In this document: in pieces, positions 22,121-30,760 of the stretch
Layout: each line of letters begins with the position of its first letter
Position numbering within the stretch: the stretch's first letter is position 1
Source: Prochlorococcus sp. AG-355-P18
GTDB lineage: Bacteria; Cyanobacteriota; Cyanobacteriia; PCC-6307; Cyanobiaceae
Reading direction: 5' to 3'
Assembly: GCA_003280515.1 (NCBI GenBank)
Contig: QCER01000003.1
Location: forward strand, 40,681 to 104,680
DNA: 64,000 bases
Notes under the pieces: generated by a model
Told to the model about the DNA's origin: nothing
The model's input: only the letters and a program-made list of their open reading frames with translations
Database searches by the model: none
Position numbers and translations under genes: made by a program

Positions 22121-23284
22121 GTGAATATTGAACTTGGTTTAAATAAAAAAGTCAGAAGGGCTTATGGTATTGATGAGATAGCTTTAGTCCCTGGTAATAG
22201 AACACTTGATTACGATTTGACTGATCCTTCCTGGTCAATAGGAGATATCAAAAGAGAAGTTCCGATCGTAGCTAGTGCCATGGACAGTGTTGTCGATGTC
22301 AATACGGCTGTAGAACTCACAAAATTAGGTTCTATAGGGGTTATTAATATGGAGGGCATACAAACAAGATATGAAAATCCTAATGAAATATTGAACCAAA
22401 TAGCATCAGTCGGGAAGAATGATTTCGTTCCGTTAATGCAGAAGATATACAGTGAACCCGTTAAGGAGGGTTTGATTTTACAAAGAATAAATGAGGTCAA
22501 AGAAGGAGGAGGTATCGCTGCTTTTAGTGGTACTCCTCAAGCTGCTATTAAGTTTAAAGAAACACTTAATAATTCCAAAATAGATTTATTTTTTCTTCAA
22601 GGAACAGTTGTTTCAACGGAACATCTTGGTATGGAAGGTAAGGAAACCTTAAATATTAAAGATCTTTGCCAATCTATGAATGTCCCAGTTGTAGCGGGAA
22701 ATTGTGTTACATATGAAGTAGCAAAACTCCTCATGGATGCTGGAGTTGCAGGATTAATGGTTGGGATAGGACCTGGAGCGGCATGCACATCAAGAGGAGT
22801 ATTGGGAATTGGAATACCTCAAGCAACAGCAATTTCCGATTGTAGTGCGGCAAGAAATGATTACTTTAAAGAAAGTGGTCGTTATATTCCTATCATTGGT
22901 GATGGAGGAATTGTGACGGGCGGAGATATATGCAAATGTTTAGCATGTGGAGCAGATGCTGTAATGATTGGATCCCCAATAGCTAAATCCTCAAACGCTC
23001 CAGGTAAAGGATTTCACTGGGGTATGGCTACTCCAAGTCCAGTATTGCCCAGGGGCACAAGAATTGAAGTTGGTTCTACAGGATCCTTAGAAAGAATAAT
23101 TAAAGGCCCTGCATTACTTGATGATGGGACACATAACTTATTAGGAGCCATTAGAACCTCTATGAGTACTCTTGGGGCAAAAAATATTAAAGAGATGCAA
23201 GAAGTTGAAATAGTTATCGCACCATCGCTTCTTACAGAGGGTAAGGTTTATCAAAAAGCTCAGCAGCTTGGAATGGGTAAGTAG
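22121..23284 (+). CDS. guaB: IMP dehydrogenase, CBS-less cyanobacterial form
   Basis: Oxidises IMP to XMP with NAD+, the first step of GMP synthesis. The 387-residue barrel lacks the CBS pair found in the usual longer enzymes, as in other cyanobacterial GuaB proteins. The catalytic loop GIGPGAACTSRG has the active Cys at residue 222, followed by the IIGDGGIVTGGD substrate-binding strand and GADAVMIGSP. The start is GTG at 22121. The gene is followed by Yfr1 on the same strand. Confidence 0.93.
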   Translation: MNIELGLNKKVRRAYGIDEIALVPGNRTLDYDLTDPSWSIGDIKREVPIVASAMDSVVDVNTAVELTKLGSIGVINMEGIQTRYENPNEILNQIASVGKNDFVPLMQKIYSEPVKEGLILQRINEVKEGGGIAAFSGTPQAAIKFKETLNNSKIDLFFLQGTVVSTEHLGMEGKETLNIKDLCQSMNVPVVAGNCVTYEVAKLLMDAGVAGLMVGIGPGAACTSRGVLGIGIPQATAISDCSAARNDYFKESGRYIPIIGDGGIVTGGDICKCLACGADAVMIGSPIAKSSNAPGKGFHWGMATPSPVLPRGTRIEVGSTGSLERIIKGPALLDDGTHNLLGAIRTSMSTLGAKNIKEMQEVEIVIAPSLLTEGKVYQKAQQLGMGK

Positions 23285-23354
23285 TTCATACAAAGCAGTT
23301 TTATAAAACCTTAGTGAATTAATTATTAAATTGAAAAATTTTCTAATTACGAGT

Positions 23355-23360
23355 TATTAT
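23355..23360 (+). promoter_or_regulatory. Probable -10 element of Yfr1
   Basis: TATTAT ends 5-6 nt before the start of the conserved Yfr1 hairpin, which fits a sigma-70-type -10 box with transcription starting near 23366. There is no clear -35 box in the AT-rich sequence upstream. Confidence 0.5.
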
Positions 23361-23365
23361 TAAAT

Positions 23366-23423
23366 GATGGGGGAAACCCCATACTCCTCACACACTAAAT
23401 CGCCCGATTAATCGGGCTTTTTT
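23366..23423 (+). ncRNA. yfr1: Yfr1 small regulatory RNA
   Basis: A 58-nt RNA with the full Yfr1 architecture. The 5' hairpin is ATGGGG-GAAA-CCCCAT, followed by the unpaired 11-nt element ACTCCTCACAC at 23383-23393. A terminator hairpin GCCCGAT/ATCGGGC (23402-23417) with six T residues ends it. The locus between guaB and trxA is the position described for Yfr1 in Prochlorococcus. In MED4 the 11-nt element was reported to pair with outer-membrane porin (som) mRNAs. Identity is firm. Confidence 0.95.
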
Positions 23424-23514
23424 AGATATTTTGTTACTTATATTATTTTATCTGTAATGAAATCATCACTTAAAAGAATTGCCTGCTAAATTTTCAAAAA
23501 GGAATACTTAAATT

Positions 23515-23838
23515 ATGTCATCAGCTCCAGCCGTAACTGATTCTTCATTTGACAAGGATGTACTGCAAAGTGATCTACCAGTATTGGTTGATTTTTGGGC
23601 ACCATGGTGCGGTCCATGTAGGATGGTCGCTCCAGTTGTAGAAGAAATCTCAAAAGACTTTGAAGGGAAAATTAAAGTTTTTAAATTAAACACAGATGAG
23701 AATCCAAATGTAGCCAGTCAATATGGAATTAGAAGCATTCCTACATTAATGATCTTTAAAGGAGGTCAAAAGGTTGATACCGTTGTTGGGGCTGTACCAA
23801 AAGCAACTCTTTCGAGCACTTTAACTAAGCATTTATAA
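23515..23838 (+). CDS. trxA: Thioredoxin (m type)
   Basis: A 107-residue cytoplasmic thioredoxin with the active site [11 protein letters not shown] (Cys32 and Cys35) and the cis-Pro segment [14 protein letters not shown]. It transfers reducing power to Calvin-cycle, peroxiredoxin and other targets. It follows Yfr1 on the same strand and is followed after 11 nt by hisH. Confidence 0.96.
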   Translation: MSSAPAVTDSSFDKDVLQSDLPVLVDFWAPWCGPCRMVAPVVEEISKDFEGKIKVFKLNTDENPNVASQYGIRSIPTLMIFKGGQKVDTVVGAVPKATLSSTLTKHL

Positions 23839-23849
23839 ATTTAAAAGCT

Positions 23850-24467
23850 TTGCAAAAAATTGGACTAATAGACTATGGAATGGGTAATATCCATTCTGTA
23901 ACAAAATCTCTAGAAAGTCTTGGAGAAGAAATTATATTAATTAAGAACTTTAATGATTCTAAACTTTGTAAGGCGATAATACTTCCTGGGGTTGGAGCAT
24001 TTGATCCAGCGATGAATAATCTAATAAATACTGATTTGATAAATGATTTGAAAAATTGGATTAAAAGTGGGAAGTCCTTTTTTGGTATATGCTTAGGTCT
24101 CCAACTCCTTTTTGAAGCTAGTGATGAAGGAAAAGTTCAAGGACTGGGAATTTTAAAAGGAAAAATACAAAAAATACCCAATATTGTTAATCAAAGAATC
24201 CCACACATGGGTTGGTGCAAACTTTTACCTACAAAAAAAAATACTTTATTTGGGATTGAAGAATTAAATAACTGGGTCTATTTTGTACATTCATATCATG
24301 CAATCCCAGATGACTTAAATATTATTGCAGCTCAGGTTGATTATGGCTCTGAAAAATTAACTGCAATGATTGAGAAGGATAATTTATTGGCCTGTCAATT
24401 TCATCCGGAAAAATCTGGAAAAACTGGTGAAAAACTTTTGAAAAGATGGTTGAGTAATATTCAATAA
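23850..24467 (+). CDS. hisH: Imidazole glycerol phosphate synthase, glutaminase subunit
   Basis: Supplies ammonia from glutamine to HisF in histidine and AICAR synthesis. The 205-residue class I amidotransferase has nucleophile Cys81 in GICLGLQLLFE and His185/Glu187 in FHPEKSG. The TTG start at 23850 gives the expected N-terminus QKIGLIDYGMGN; no upstream in-frame ATG exists in the short gap after trxA. Confidence 0.95.
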   Translation: MQKIGLIDYGMGNIHSVTKSLESLGEEIILIKNFNDSKLCKAIILPGVGAFDPAMNNLINTDLINDLKNWIKSGKSFFGICLGLQLLFEASDEGKVQGLGILKGKIQKIPNIVNQRIPHMGWCKLLPTKKNTLFGIEELNNWVYFVHSYHAIPDDLNIIAAQVDYGSEKLTAMIEKDNLLACQFHPEKSGKTGEKLLKRWLSNIQ

Positions 24468-24480
24468 CAGATACTTAGGG

Positions 24481-25080
24481 ATGAAAACTAACTTAAGATT
24501 AATAGGTGGTAAAAAACTCCAAAGTCCAAATAATTCTTATACCAGACCTACAACTTTGAGAGTGAGAGAGGCCATATTTAATATATTGAACAATAGAGTT
24601 GAAAATAGTAACTGGTTAGATTTATTTAGTGGAACAGGGGCTATATCTTGCGAAGCCTATAATCACGGGGCAAGCAAAATAATTGCAATTGAAAAAAACA
24701 AAATCAACTCAAAAATTTGCTTAGAAAATTTACTCTCTTTGGAGAACGTAGAGAATAGGAAAAATGATATTGAAGTTATTTGTAAAGACGTCTTGAAATG
24801 GACAAAACCAAATTATGAGAGAAACTTATCATCTAGAAATATGGATTTAAATAAATTAAAATTTGATTTTGTTTATCTAGATCCTCCCTACAATGTAGGT
24901 TTCCATGAATTAGTTTTAAATCAATTATTCAATTGTAATTTTCTAAAAAAAGATTCAACAGTTATTTGTGAACATTCTCCAAACATATTTATTAAAAAAA
25001 GTTCTTTGTGGGAAACTATAGATGTAAGAAATTATGGGCAGTCAAGATTAACATTTTTAATCAATATCCAGCATCCCTGA
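24481..25080 (+). CDS. rsmD: 16S rRNA (guanine966-N2)-methyltransferase
   Basis: A 199-residue SAM-dependent methyltransferase. The N-terminus [12 protein letters not shown] and [15 protein letters not shown] are RsmD signatures. The SAM site is [15 protein letters not shown] (about residues 41-55) and the amino-methylation motif is LDPPYN (about 137-142). It modifies G966 of 16S rRNA during small-subunit assembly. Its last 24 nt overlap the convergent petG gene. Confidence 0.93.
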   Translation: MKTNLRLIGGKKLQSPNNSYTRPTTLRVREAIFNILNNRVENSNWLDLFSGTGAISCEAYNHGASKIIAIEKNKINSKICLENLLSLENVENRKNDIEVICKDVLKWTKPNYERNLSSRNMDLNKLKFDFVYLDPPYNVGFHELVLNQLFNCNFLKKDSTVICEHSPNIFIKKSSLWETIDVRNYGQSRLTFLINIQHP

Positions 25081-25176
25081 ACCTCTTCTGTATTGATTCC
25101 ATGCACTTACGAATAATCCAACAAGAGTTATTGGAACTAAACCTAAAACAATTCCACATAGAAGAGGCTCGATCAT
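25057..25176 (-). CDS. petG: Cytochrome b6f complex subunit V
   Basis: A 39-residue single-span thylakoid protein that stabilises the cytochrome b6f complex. The N-terminal [20 protein letters not shown] and following [12 protein letters not shown] match PetG almost perfectly by eye. A short tail (SGMLDID) overlaps the last 24 nt of rsmD on the other strand. The gene starts 55 nt from cytM on the opposite strand. Confidence 0.95.
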   Translation of the reverse strand: MIEPLLCGIVLGLVPITLVGLFVSAWNQYRRGSGMLDID

Positions 25177-25231
25177 TTTTTTGCCTTTTTTGAATTTCTT
25201 ATTCACAATTGTTACATAGAGATTATTTTTT

Positions 25232-25618
25232 GTGTCAACATCTTCATCAACTGCAGCAGAAAGAAACTCTAAAAGAGAATTCTTAAAAATTGTTTTAATT
25301 GTATTTGGAGTTTCATTGATTTGTTTTTCAATATTTTTTGTAAATCATCAAGAAAATAATAAATATATTTTTGAAACTCTTGAGCTTAATGGCTCTGCTG
25401 AGGAAGGAGATGCTCTTTTTAAAATAAATTGTGTTGGATGTCATGGAATTACAGCAAGAGGATTAGTGGGCCCAGACTTACACTCAATAACTAAACGTTT
25501 GAATGATAAACAGATAATAAAACAAGTTACTGGAGGCCTAACTCCTCCTATGCCAAGTTTTGAAATTGATCCTGTAAATATGTCTAATTTATTAAAATAT
25601 CTTCATAGCCTTGAATGA
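25232..25618 (+). CDS. cytM: Cytochrome cM
   Basis: A 128-residue membrane-anchored c-type cytochrome. An uncleaved hydrophobic segment (about residues 17-37) precedes a mono-haem domain with CVGCH at residues 67-71 and a likely distal ligand Met107 in TPPMPSF. CytM is a low-abundance cyanobacterial cytochrome implicated in regulating electron flow and dark or mixotrophic growth. The start is GTG. It overlaps the next gene by 4 nt (ATGA). Confidence 0.88.
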   Translation: MSTSSSTAAERNSKREFLKIVLIVFGVSLICFSIFFVNHQENNKYIFETLELNGSAEEGDALFKINCVGCHGITARGLVGPDLHSITKRLNDKQIIKQVTGGLTPPMPSFEIDPVNMSNLLKYLHSLE

Positions 25619-26367
25619 TTTTGGGAAAAAATTTTTCTAATTTAAAGGTAATATTAGTTGAACCAAATGGCCCTTTAAATGTAGGTAGCGTTGCTAGATT
25701 ATGCTCCAACTTTGAAGTTGATGAATTAAGAATTGTTTCTCCGAAATGCGATATATTTTCTCTAGAAGCAAAAAAAATGGCCCTTAAAGGTTATAAATTT
25801 ATTGAAAATTGTAAGATTTTTGATGATCTTCAAAAAGCAATTTTTGACTGTGATTTAGTTCTAGCATCTTGTGGAAGGATTGATGTAAATAAAAATTCAT
25901 TTTTTGGATCTTCAGAAGATATATTTGAATGGACTTTAACCTTTAAAAAAATAAATAATTTAGCAATTATATTTGGAAGAGAAGATAGAGGTTTAACTAA
26001 CAGTGAATTACTTCTGGCAAATAAAATTTTTAATATCCCAACTTCTCAGGATAATCCTTCATTAAATCTTTCTCACGCAGTTTCGATAGCTTTGTATGAG
26101 TTAAATAATTCTTCAAGAAGAAACTTTGATCAAGAACTAAAAGTTTTTAATCTTGCATCATCAAAACAAATTCATGATTCGTTTTTGGAGATAGAGGAAT
26201 TACTTTTGAAGGTTGGATATCTTTTAAAACATACCTCCAAGGCAAAAATTAGTAAATTTAAGAATTATATTTTGAGGGGAAATACATCAAAGCACGAAAT
26301 AAATGTTTTAAGAGGAATAGTCCATCAAATAAACTGGTTTTTGAACAATTCAAAAAAAAATAAGTAA
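25615..26367 (+). CDS. TrmH/SpoU-family RNA methyltransferase (TrmJ-like)
   Basis: A 250-residue SPOUT-class methyltransferase. The SAM-knot motifs are visible: VEPNGPLNVGSVARLC near the N-terminus, LAIIFGREDRGLTNSEL in the middle, and FNIPTSQDNPSLNLSHAVSIALYEL. TrmJ family members 2'-O-methylate position 32 of tRNAs. The exact substrate here is not determined by sequence. It starts inside the cytM stop, so translational coupling is likely. Confidence 0.88.
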   Translation: MILGKNFSNLKVILVEPNGPLNVGSVARLCSNFEVDELRIVSPKCDIFSLEAKKMALKGYKFIENCKIFDDLQKAIFDCDLVLASCGRIDVNKNSFFGSSEDIFEWTLTFKKINNLAIIFGREDRGLTNSELLLANKIFNIPTSQDNPSLNLSHAVSIALYELNNSSRRNFDQELKVFNLASSKQIHDSFLEIEELLLKVGYLLKHTSKAKISKFKNYILRGNTSKHEINVLRGIVHQINWFLNNSKKNK

Positions 26368-26484
26368 TTATAAATTTGATTAGTTATCGTTCACTTCTTG
26401 TTTAAATTTGATAGGGATATTTACTAAAAACATTTTCTGAAGTAGCATCTATTGATTATTTGAATATTTAAGAAAACTAAAACT

Positions 26485-27573
26485 GTGCCTACAACAAAGA
26501 AAAGAAGAGTTTTTCCCTTTACAGCAGTAATTGGTCAAGAAGAAATGAAATTGGCTCTCTTGTTAAATGTTATTGATCCAAGAATTGGAGGGGTTATGAT
26601 AATGGGTGATAGAGGGACTGGAAAGTCTACTACAATCAGAGCTTTAGCTGATTTGTTGCCTGCAATCGATGTTGTTAAAGACGATCCATATAATAGTTCA
26701 CTAGTCGATCCTGATTTACAAAGTAAAGAAGTTTTGGAAAAAATTACTCAAGGAGAAAATCTAGAGAGCATTCAAAAACAAGTACCTATGGTTGACTTGC
26801 CTTTAGGGGCTACTGAAGACAGGCTTTGTGGAACTATTGATATTGAGAAGGCTTTGAGCGAAGGTGTTAAGGCATTCGAGCCAGGTCTATTAGCAAAAGC
26901 TAATAGGGGTTTACTATACGTTGATGAAGTAAATTTACTTGATGATCATTTAGTTGATGTACTTTTAGATTCAGCCGCTTCCGGATGGAATACAGTTGAA
27001 AGGGAGGGGGTCTCAGTTCGACATCCTGCGAGATTTGTCCTTATTGGTTCAGGAAATCCAGAAGAAGGTGAATTAAGGCCTCAACTATTGGACAGGTTTG
27101 GAATGAGCGTTGAAGTTAAGACAGTTAGAGATGCTGAATTAAGAGTTCAAGTAGTTGATCAAAGAACTTCTTTTGATGATAATCCTGATGAGTTTTCATT
27201 GAGTGTTGAGAAACAACAGGATGAACTTCAACAAAAAGTTATTAAAGCACAAGAAATATTAAATTCTGTTCAAATGGACGATGACTTAAGATTGAATATT
27301 TCTGCAATCTGCGGAGAACTAGATGTGGATGGTTTACGTGGAGATATTGTCACAAACAGGTCTGCAAGGGCAATTGCAGCATTTGAGGGCAGAACTGAAG
27401 TCCAAGAAGATGACATAGCGAGGGTTATTTCTTGTTCTTTAAGACATAGACTTAGAAAAGATCCCTTGGAACAAGTTGATTCAGGTGAAAGAGTTATTCA
27501 AGCTTTTTGTAAAGTATTTGATTTAGATGAAAAAGAAAATCTTTCAAAATTTCAATTGTCTGCTGAAGCATAA
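26485..27573 (+). CDS. chlI: Magnesium chelatase ATPase subunit I
   Basis: AAA+ motor that, with ChlD and ChlH, inserts Mg2+ into protoporphyrin IX for chlorophyll. The 362-residue protein has Walker [10 protein letters not shown] at residues 41-49, Walker B LLYVDE at 143-148, and sensor/arginine-finger segments including [10 protein letters not shown]. The start is GTG at 26485. Six nucleotides separate its stop from ruvC. Confidence 0.97.
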   Translation: MPTTKKRRVFPFTAVIGQEEMKLALLLNVIDPRIGGVMIMGDRGTGKSTTIRALADLLPAIDVVKDDPYNSSLVDPDLQSKEVLEKITQGENLESIQKQVPMVDLPLGATEDRLCGTIDIEKALSEGVKAFEPGLLAKANRGLLYVDEVNLLDDHLVDVLLDSAASGWNTVEREGVSVRHPARFVLIGSGNPEEGELRPQLLDRFGMSVEVKTVRDAELRVQVVDQRTSFDDNPDEFSLSVEKQQDELQQKVIKAQEILNSVQMDDDLRLNISAICGELDVDGLRGDIVTNRSARAIAAFEGRTEVQEDDIARVISCSLRHRLRKDPLEQVDSGERVIQAFCKVFDLDEKENLSKFQLSAEA

Positions 27574-27578
27574 TAATA

Positions 27579-28052
27579 GTGAGAATTATTGGAATTGACC
27601 CTGGATTAGCTAGAGTTGGTTATGGAATAATTGAGATAGAAAGTGAAAGAAAGATATTACTAGATTGCGGTGTTATTGAGACAGGTAAAGATAAAAAAGA
27701 AGAAGATAGGCTTTATGAGATATTCCAAGATCTTAATGAGTTAATAAATCATTGGAACCCAACTGCAGCGGCAGTAGAAAAATTCTTCTTTTACAAGTCA
27801 AGCACTACTATAAGTGTGGTACAGGCTAGAGGCGTGATTATGATGGTATTGGCCTCTAAAAAAATTGATGTTAGTGAGTATTCACCTGCTCAGATAAAAT
27901 TAACAGTTGCTGGGTTTGGAAAGGCATCTAAGAAAGATATTCTTGATGCTGTTATGTATAACTTAGATCTTGACAAACCTCCAAAACCTGATGATTCAGC
28001 AGATGCATTGGCTATAGCGCTCACAAAACTAAATGAGGATGGCTTTAACTGA
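27579..28052 (+). CDS. ruvC: Holliday junction resolvase RuvC
   Basis: Cleaves four-way DNA junctions in recombinational repair. The 157-residue RNase H-fold protein has Asp7 in [13 protein letters not shown], Glu67 in AVEKFFF, and Asp139/Asp142 in [12 protein letters not shown], the expected acidic catalytic set. The start is GTG. It lies in the chlI-ruvC-cyclo-ligase-sufE run. Confidence 0.95.
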   Translation: MRIIGIDPGLARVGYGIIEIESERKILLDCGVIETGKDKKEEDRLYEIFQDLNELINHWNPTAAAVEKFFFYKSSTTISVVQARGVIMMVLASKKIDVSEYSPAQIKLTVAGFGKASKKDILDAVMYNLDLDKPPKPDDSADALAIALTKLNEDGFN

Positions 28053-28061
28053 AAATTTAAT

Positions 28062-28619
28062 ATGACGATCTTTGAAAATAAGAAATTGGAGAGGGATACG
28101 TTTAGAAAACTAAGAGATGGGATTTCTATTAATCAAAGAGAAAATGTAGAAAAAAATGTAAGATTATATGTTGATTCATTTATTAAGGGATATAAAAATA
28201 TTGGTTATATAGCCATATATTGGCCTCTAAAAAATGAAGTTGATATAAGAAGTCTTAAGAAAAAATTTATTTTAGCTTTGCCTAGATGTGAAGGTAAAAA
28301 AGAGTTGTTATTTTATCCATGGGACGAAAAACCTCTTACCAAAGACTTTGAGGGGATACTAAGTCCAAATAAATCTTCCCCGTTAAGTCATTTGCAGATA
28401 AGCATGATATTTGTACCATGTCTTTCCGTTGATAAAAATTTAACAAGATTAGGTTATGGAGGAGGTTATTTTGATAAATTAAGGAGAGATAATGATTGGA
28501 GAAATGTTCCATGCATTGGAGTATTAACTTCTAATTGTGTAAGTACGGTTCCATTAACTAGAGCTGAGTGGGATATTCCTTTATCGGGCTTTATCACAGA
28601 AAAAGAAATATTTGTATAA
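28062..28619 (+). CDS. 5-formyltetrahydrofolate cyclo-ligase
   Basis: Converts 5-formyl-THF to 5,10-methenyl-THF with ATP, recovering the stored folate. The 185-residue protein has a basic N-terminal helix with FRKLRDG, the middle IFVPCLSVD segment and the nucleotide/folate signature RLGYGGGYFDK near residue 130. It begins 9 nt after ruvC. Confidence 0.93.
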   Translation: MTIFENKKLERDTFRKLRDGISINQRENVEKNVRLYVDSFIKGYKNIGYIAIYWPLKNEVDIRSLKKKFILALPRCEGKKELLFYPWDEKPLTKDFEGILSPNKSSPLSHLQISMIFVPCLSVDKNLTRLGYGGGYFDKLRRDNDWRNVPCIGVLTSNCVSTVPLTRAEWDIPLSGFITEKEIFV

Positions 28620-28658
28620 TAGAAAATTCATAGAGTGATTAATTTATAGTTTTAAAAA

Positions 28659-29078
28659 ATGGAAAATCAGGAAAAATACAATAATTTATCAAAATTAGTA
28701 GAAAAGTTGAAGAAATCAGAAGATCCAAAAAGAAAATATGAATATATTTTGTGGTTAGGCAAAAAATTAAAAGAACCAGATAGTGAAATCCTTGTTGAAG
28801 AAAATAAAGTTAAGGGATGCGTTTCAGAAGTTTTTGTTAAGGCAACTATTAAAGCCGGTAAATTATTTTGGGAAGGATATTCTGATGCTCTCATAACAAA
28901 GGGTTTATTGGCCTTTCTAATAAGTGGATTAAATGAGTTAACACCAAATGAAGTTGTTGAAATAGATAAGAAATTTATAGAAGATACTGGTTTGAAATCA
29001 AGCTTAACTCCTTCTCGGTCAAATGGTTTTTTAAACATTTTGTTGAAAATGCAGTCACAAGCAAATGAATTTTTGTAG
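28659..29078 (+). CDS. sufE: SufE cysteine desulfurase activator
   Basis: Accepts sulfur from SufS for Fe-S cluster assembly. The 139-residue protein has the acceptor Cys54 in NKVKGCVSEVFV and the WEGYSDALITKGLLA segment that packs against SufS. It is shorter than plastid SufE fusions and has no BolA domain. Confidence 0.93.
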   Translation: MENQEKYNNLSKLVEKLKKSEDPKRKYEYILWLGKKLKEPDSEILVEENKVKGCVSEVFVKATIKAGKLFWEGYSDALITKGLLAFLISGLNELTPNEVVEIDKKFIEDTGLKSSLTPSRSNGFLNILLKMQSQANEFL

Positions 29079-29122
29079 GCCTAATAATATAAAATTAAAT
29101 TCAAAGTCAAAAGAAATAAAAA

Positions 29123-30424
29123 ATGAGAAAATGCAAAATTGGGATTGTAGGTTTTGGAACTGTAGGTTCAGGGATTTATAAAATATTAAGTTCTGAAATT
29201 GATTCACATCCAATTCTAAAAGAAATAGAAATTGCAAAAATAGCAGTTAAAGATCTTAATAAAAAAAGGGATATTGTGTTAGATAATAATTTATTAACTG
29301 ATGATCCATTTACATTAATTAATGACCCCTCTATAGATGTAATTGTTGAAGTAATGGGTGGGGTTGATTTGGCGAAAGATATTATTCTGCAATCATTAAA
29401 ATTAGGCAAATCTGTTGTTACAGCAAATAAAGCAGTCATTGCAAGATATGGAGATGAAATATACAAAACTGCATCTAAAGAAGGACTTTATATATTGTCA
29501 GAGGCGGCAGTTTGCGGGGGGATTCCTATAATTGAACCCTTAAAAAGATCACTAAAAAGTAACAGCATAAAAAAAATGGTTGGGATAATAAATGGCACAA
29601 CAAATTTTATTCTTTCAAAGATGACAAATGAAAAAGCTGATTACAAGGAGACCTTAAAATTGGCCCAAAGCCTTGGGTATGCAGAATTTGATCCAACTGC
29701 AGATGTTGAGGGCCATGATGCAGCTGATAAGATTTCAATTCTTAGTGAACTTGCATTTGGAGGGAAAATTAAAAGAGAGGAGATTCATTCTGAGGGCATT
29801 AGTAAAATCAATCTAAAGGATATCGAATATGCCAATAAATTAGGGTTTGAAATAAAACTTTTAGCGCTCTCTGAAAGGGGACAAATTAATAGTAATAATT
29901 CACTCGCTTTAAATATTTGGGTAGGACCTTCTTTGATTCCAAAATCTCATCCATTGTCAACAGTTAAGGGAGTTAATAATGCCTTATTGATTGAGGCTGA
30001 TCCTCTTGGAGAAATAATGTTATATGGTCCAGGTGCAGGGAGTGGTCCAACTGCAGCATCAGTAGTATCTGATATATTAAATCTGCATGCCGCCTCAGTA
30101 AAAAATAATAATTCAATCGATCCATTGTTATCTTTTGATTTCTGGAGAAACTGTCATATCATAGGATCTTCGCAAATAAATAAAAAAAATTATCTTAGAA
30201 TTATTTGTCTTGATAGTCCAGGTGTAATAGGAAAGATTGGAGATATTTTTGGAAAGAATAATGTATCAATCGAATCAATTGTTCAACTTGATGCTAGTGA
30301 GGATAAGGCTGAAATTGTCGTTATTACTCATGAGGTGAATAATGGAGATTTTGAGAGATCGAAAGATGAAATAAATTCGCTAAATGAAGTCAAAATTATT
30401 GCAAGTCAATTAAGTTGTATTTAA
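29123..30424 (+). CDS. hom: Homoserine dehydrogenase
   Basis: Reduces aspartate-semialdehyde to homoserine for threonine and methionine synthesis. 433 residues. The NAD(P) fold has GIVGFGTVGSGIYKIL (residues 7-22) and TANKAVIARYG, and the catalytic region has GIINGTTNFILSKM and DPTADVEGHDAADK. A C-terminal ACT domain (from about residue 355, starting LRIICLDSPGVIGKIGDIF) suggests threonine feedback. It is not fused to aspartokinase. Confidence 0.96.
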   Translation: MRKCKIGIVGFGTVGSGIYKILSSEIDSHPILKEIEIAKIAVKDLNKKRDIVLDNNLLTDDPFTLINDPSIDVIVEVMGGVDLAKDIILQSLKLGKSVVTANKAVIARYGDEIYKTASKEGLYILSEAAVCGGIPIIEPLKRSLKSNSIKKMVGIINGTTNFILSKMTNEKADYKETLKLAQSLGYAEFDPTADVEGHDAADKISILSELAFGGKIKREEIHSEGISKINLKDIEYANKLGFEIKLLALSERGQINSNNSLALNIWVGPSLIPKSHPLSTVKGVNNALLIEADPLGEIMLYGPGAGSGPTAASVVSDILNLHAASVKNNNSIDPLLSFDFWRNCHIIGSSQINKKNYLRIICLDSPGVIGKIGDIFGKNNVSIESIVQLDASEDKAEIVVITHEVNNGDFERSKDEINSLNEVKIIASQLSCI

Positions 30425-30473
30425 AAAAATAGTTTGCAAATTTCTTTATAGCTTGGTAAACCGAAGAAAGTAA

Positions 30474-30743
30474 GTGTTTGGTTTTAGTACCTTAATGATT
30501 CATTCAAAATTATTAGACAATGAAAATAATAATAATTTAATTTCTTCTGAAAACCTTTATAAAGGTGCTTGCGTAAAAATTAAAAATAGCAATAAGACTT
30601 TTCAAGTAATTGGTTTAAATAGAGGTAAAGAAATTTGTTGGGTGAGAGAGTGGCCTTTTGCTTGTAATTCTAAAAAAACATTTGCTTTAGAAATTAGTCA
30701 AATAACCTTACAAATTTTTTGCTCGAATAATTCTTCAGAATAA
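30474..30743 (+). CDS. Conserved picocyanobacterial protein, unknown
   Basis: An 89-residue protein from GTG at 30474; an ATG at 30495 (residue 8) is an equally possible start. The core KGACVKIKNSNKTFQVIGL followed by KEICWVREWPFACNSKKTF looks like a small beta-barrel (SH3-like) unit with two Cys. I do not know its role. It lies between homoserine dehydrogenase and the peptide ABC binding protein, 17 nt before the latter. Confidence 0.7.
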   Translation: MFGFSTLMIHSKLLDNENNNNLISSENLYKGACVKIKNSNKTFQVIGLNRGKEICWVREWPFACNSKKTFALEISQITLQIFCSNNSSE

Positions 30744-30760
30744 TTAAGAACTAAGGAAAT

